In this document: one piece after another, positions 32,904 to 33,231 of the stretch
Position numbering within the stretch: position 1 is the first letter of the stretch
Layout: each line of letters begins with the position of its first letter
Origin: Candidatus Aminicenantota bacterium
GTDB taxonomy: Bacteria > Acidobacteriota > Aminicenantia > UBA2199
Assembly (NCBI GenBank): GCA_030610885.1
Contig: JAUWQW010000018.1
Span: forward strand, 1-33,231
DNA: 33,231 nt
Direction: 5' to 3'
Notes under the pieces: model-generated
What the model saw: the letters and a program-made list of their open reading frames with translations, nothing else
Database searches by the model: none
What the model was told of the DNA's origin: nothing
Made by a program: the position numbers and the translations under genes

Positions 32904-33140
32904 ATGGGTGCAACAACACTAAGATTAAAAGACGAAAAACTGAAAATATTAAGAGCAATCTCTGGATATGAAAACAGACCTTTAAGCAAAATATTCGATG
33001 AATTGATTGAAGAATATATTAACAGGCACAAAGAGACCGTGGAAATATTGAAAGTTCAAAATATTGTTTATGAATGCACTGAAGGTTTGAATGAAATCAA
33101 ATCAGGGAAAGGAAAGGATCTTGATGATCTGGAAGATTGA
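32904..33140 (+). CDS. Ribbon-helix-helix antitoxin-like protein (RelB/CopG type)
   Basis: The 78-aa protein begins with a short beta-strand motif (ATTLRLKDEKLKILRAIS) and helices (NRPLSKIFDELIEEYINRH), the ribbon-helix-helix pattern of MetJ/Arc/CopG-type antitoxins. The C-terminal half is acidic and probably wraps the toxin. The ATG follows AAGGAGG. Its 3' end overlaps the RelE/ParE-like toxin start by 17 bp, the standard coupled layout. It should dimerise and repress its own promoter, most likely through the TATAATAT repeats (inference). Confidence 0.85.
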   Translation: MGATTLRLKDEKLKILRAISGYENRPLSKIFDELIEEYINRHKETVEILKVQNIVYECTEGLNEIKSGKGKDLDDLED

Positions 33141-33231
33141 AGTATCAACTAAATTTGAAAAATATTACAAAAAATTATCACAAAAAGAAAGGTTAAGAAT
33201 AAAAGATAAGTTAAGGGAACTGGAAAAATTA
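33124..33231 (+). CDS. RelE/ParE-family toxin, N-terminal part
   Basis: The frame opens with ATG at 33124, 5 bases after AAAGGA, and continues past the window end. The 36 visible residues include MIWKIEVSTKFEKYYKKLSQ followed by a basic helical stretch. This is the typical start of RelE/ParE toxins (first beta-strand, then two helices with the FxKxxKKL pattern). RelE members cut mRNA in the ribosome; ParE members act on gyrase. The catalytic C-terminus is outside the window, so which activity applies cannot be told. Confidence 0.82.
   Translation, partial: MIWKIEVSTKFEKYYKKLSQKERLRIKDKLRELEKL

Noticed and set aside
1-33231. Mobile elements, integrase, phage genes, CRISPR arrays
   Set aside because: No transposase, integrase, phage structural gene, target-site duplication or repeat-spacer array was seen; the only mobile-type element is the toxin-antitoxin pair.

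Overview
The window is AT-rich DNA from a diderm bacterium. It encodes a TonB-dependent receptor, an outer-membrane beta-barrel protein, lipoproteins and many Sec signal peptides. Two GWxTD-domain proteins, a carboxypeptidase-regulatory-domain/TPR protein and a large TonB receptor with an N-terminal regulatory domain recall Acidobacteriota/Aminicenantes-type or related uncultured anaerobic lineages. An aldehyde:ferredoxin oxidoreductase (AOR) points to an anaerobe. The lineage is an inference; there is no rRNA in the window. Genes are densely packed, with strong GGAGG-type ribosome sites and some TTG/GTG starts.

Layout. 2-547: tail of an ABC-2 permease. 560-2047 (-): DHH phosphoesterase followed by a LOG-family protein. 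2247-7609 (+): a four-gene metabolic operon with AOR, a class I aminotransferase, a 414-aa protein I cannot assign, and a homoserine dehydrogenase-like enzyme. 7602-12661 (-): TatD hydrolase, a 32-aa lysine-rich small protein, a TraB/GumN protein, and a sensor diguanylate cyclase with 14 propeller repeats. 12859-14262 (+): Na+/alanine symporter, followed by a fragment of a histidinol-phosphate aminotransferase gene on the other strand. 14640-19028 (+): three exported proteins, namely a seven-repeat propeller, a beta-barrel and a trypsin-like protease with FN3 domains. 19063-22043 (-): site-2 protease, trpS, scpA, scpB. 22140-25404: two homologous TPR proteins in convergent orientation, enclosing a tRNA-Phe and two related small lipoproteins. 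25485-32621 (-): TonB receptor, terminator, two GWxTD proteins and a CarboxypepD-reg/TPR protein. 32904-end (+): a type II toxin-antitoxin module cut by the window edge.

How the genes work together. The 2247-7609 operon probably carries amino-acid-linked aldehyde/2-oxo-acid metabolism feeding ferredoxin, with an unassigned protein as its centre of interest. The 25485-32621 block is an envelope system. Its receptor gene carries a near-consensus sigma-54 promoter with alternating palindromic half-sites about 100 bp upstream, which suggests control by an enhancer-binding activator. The toxin-antitoxin promoter is built from three perfect 8-bp repeats that probably serve as the antitoxin operator. 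No CRISPR array, insertion sequence or integrase was seen.
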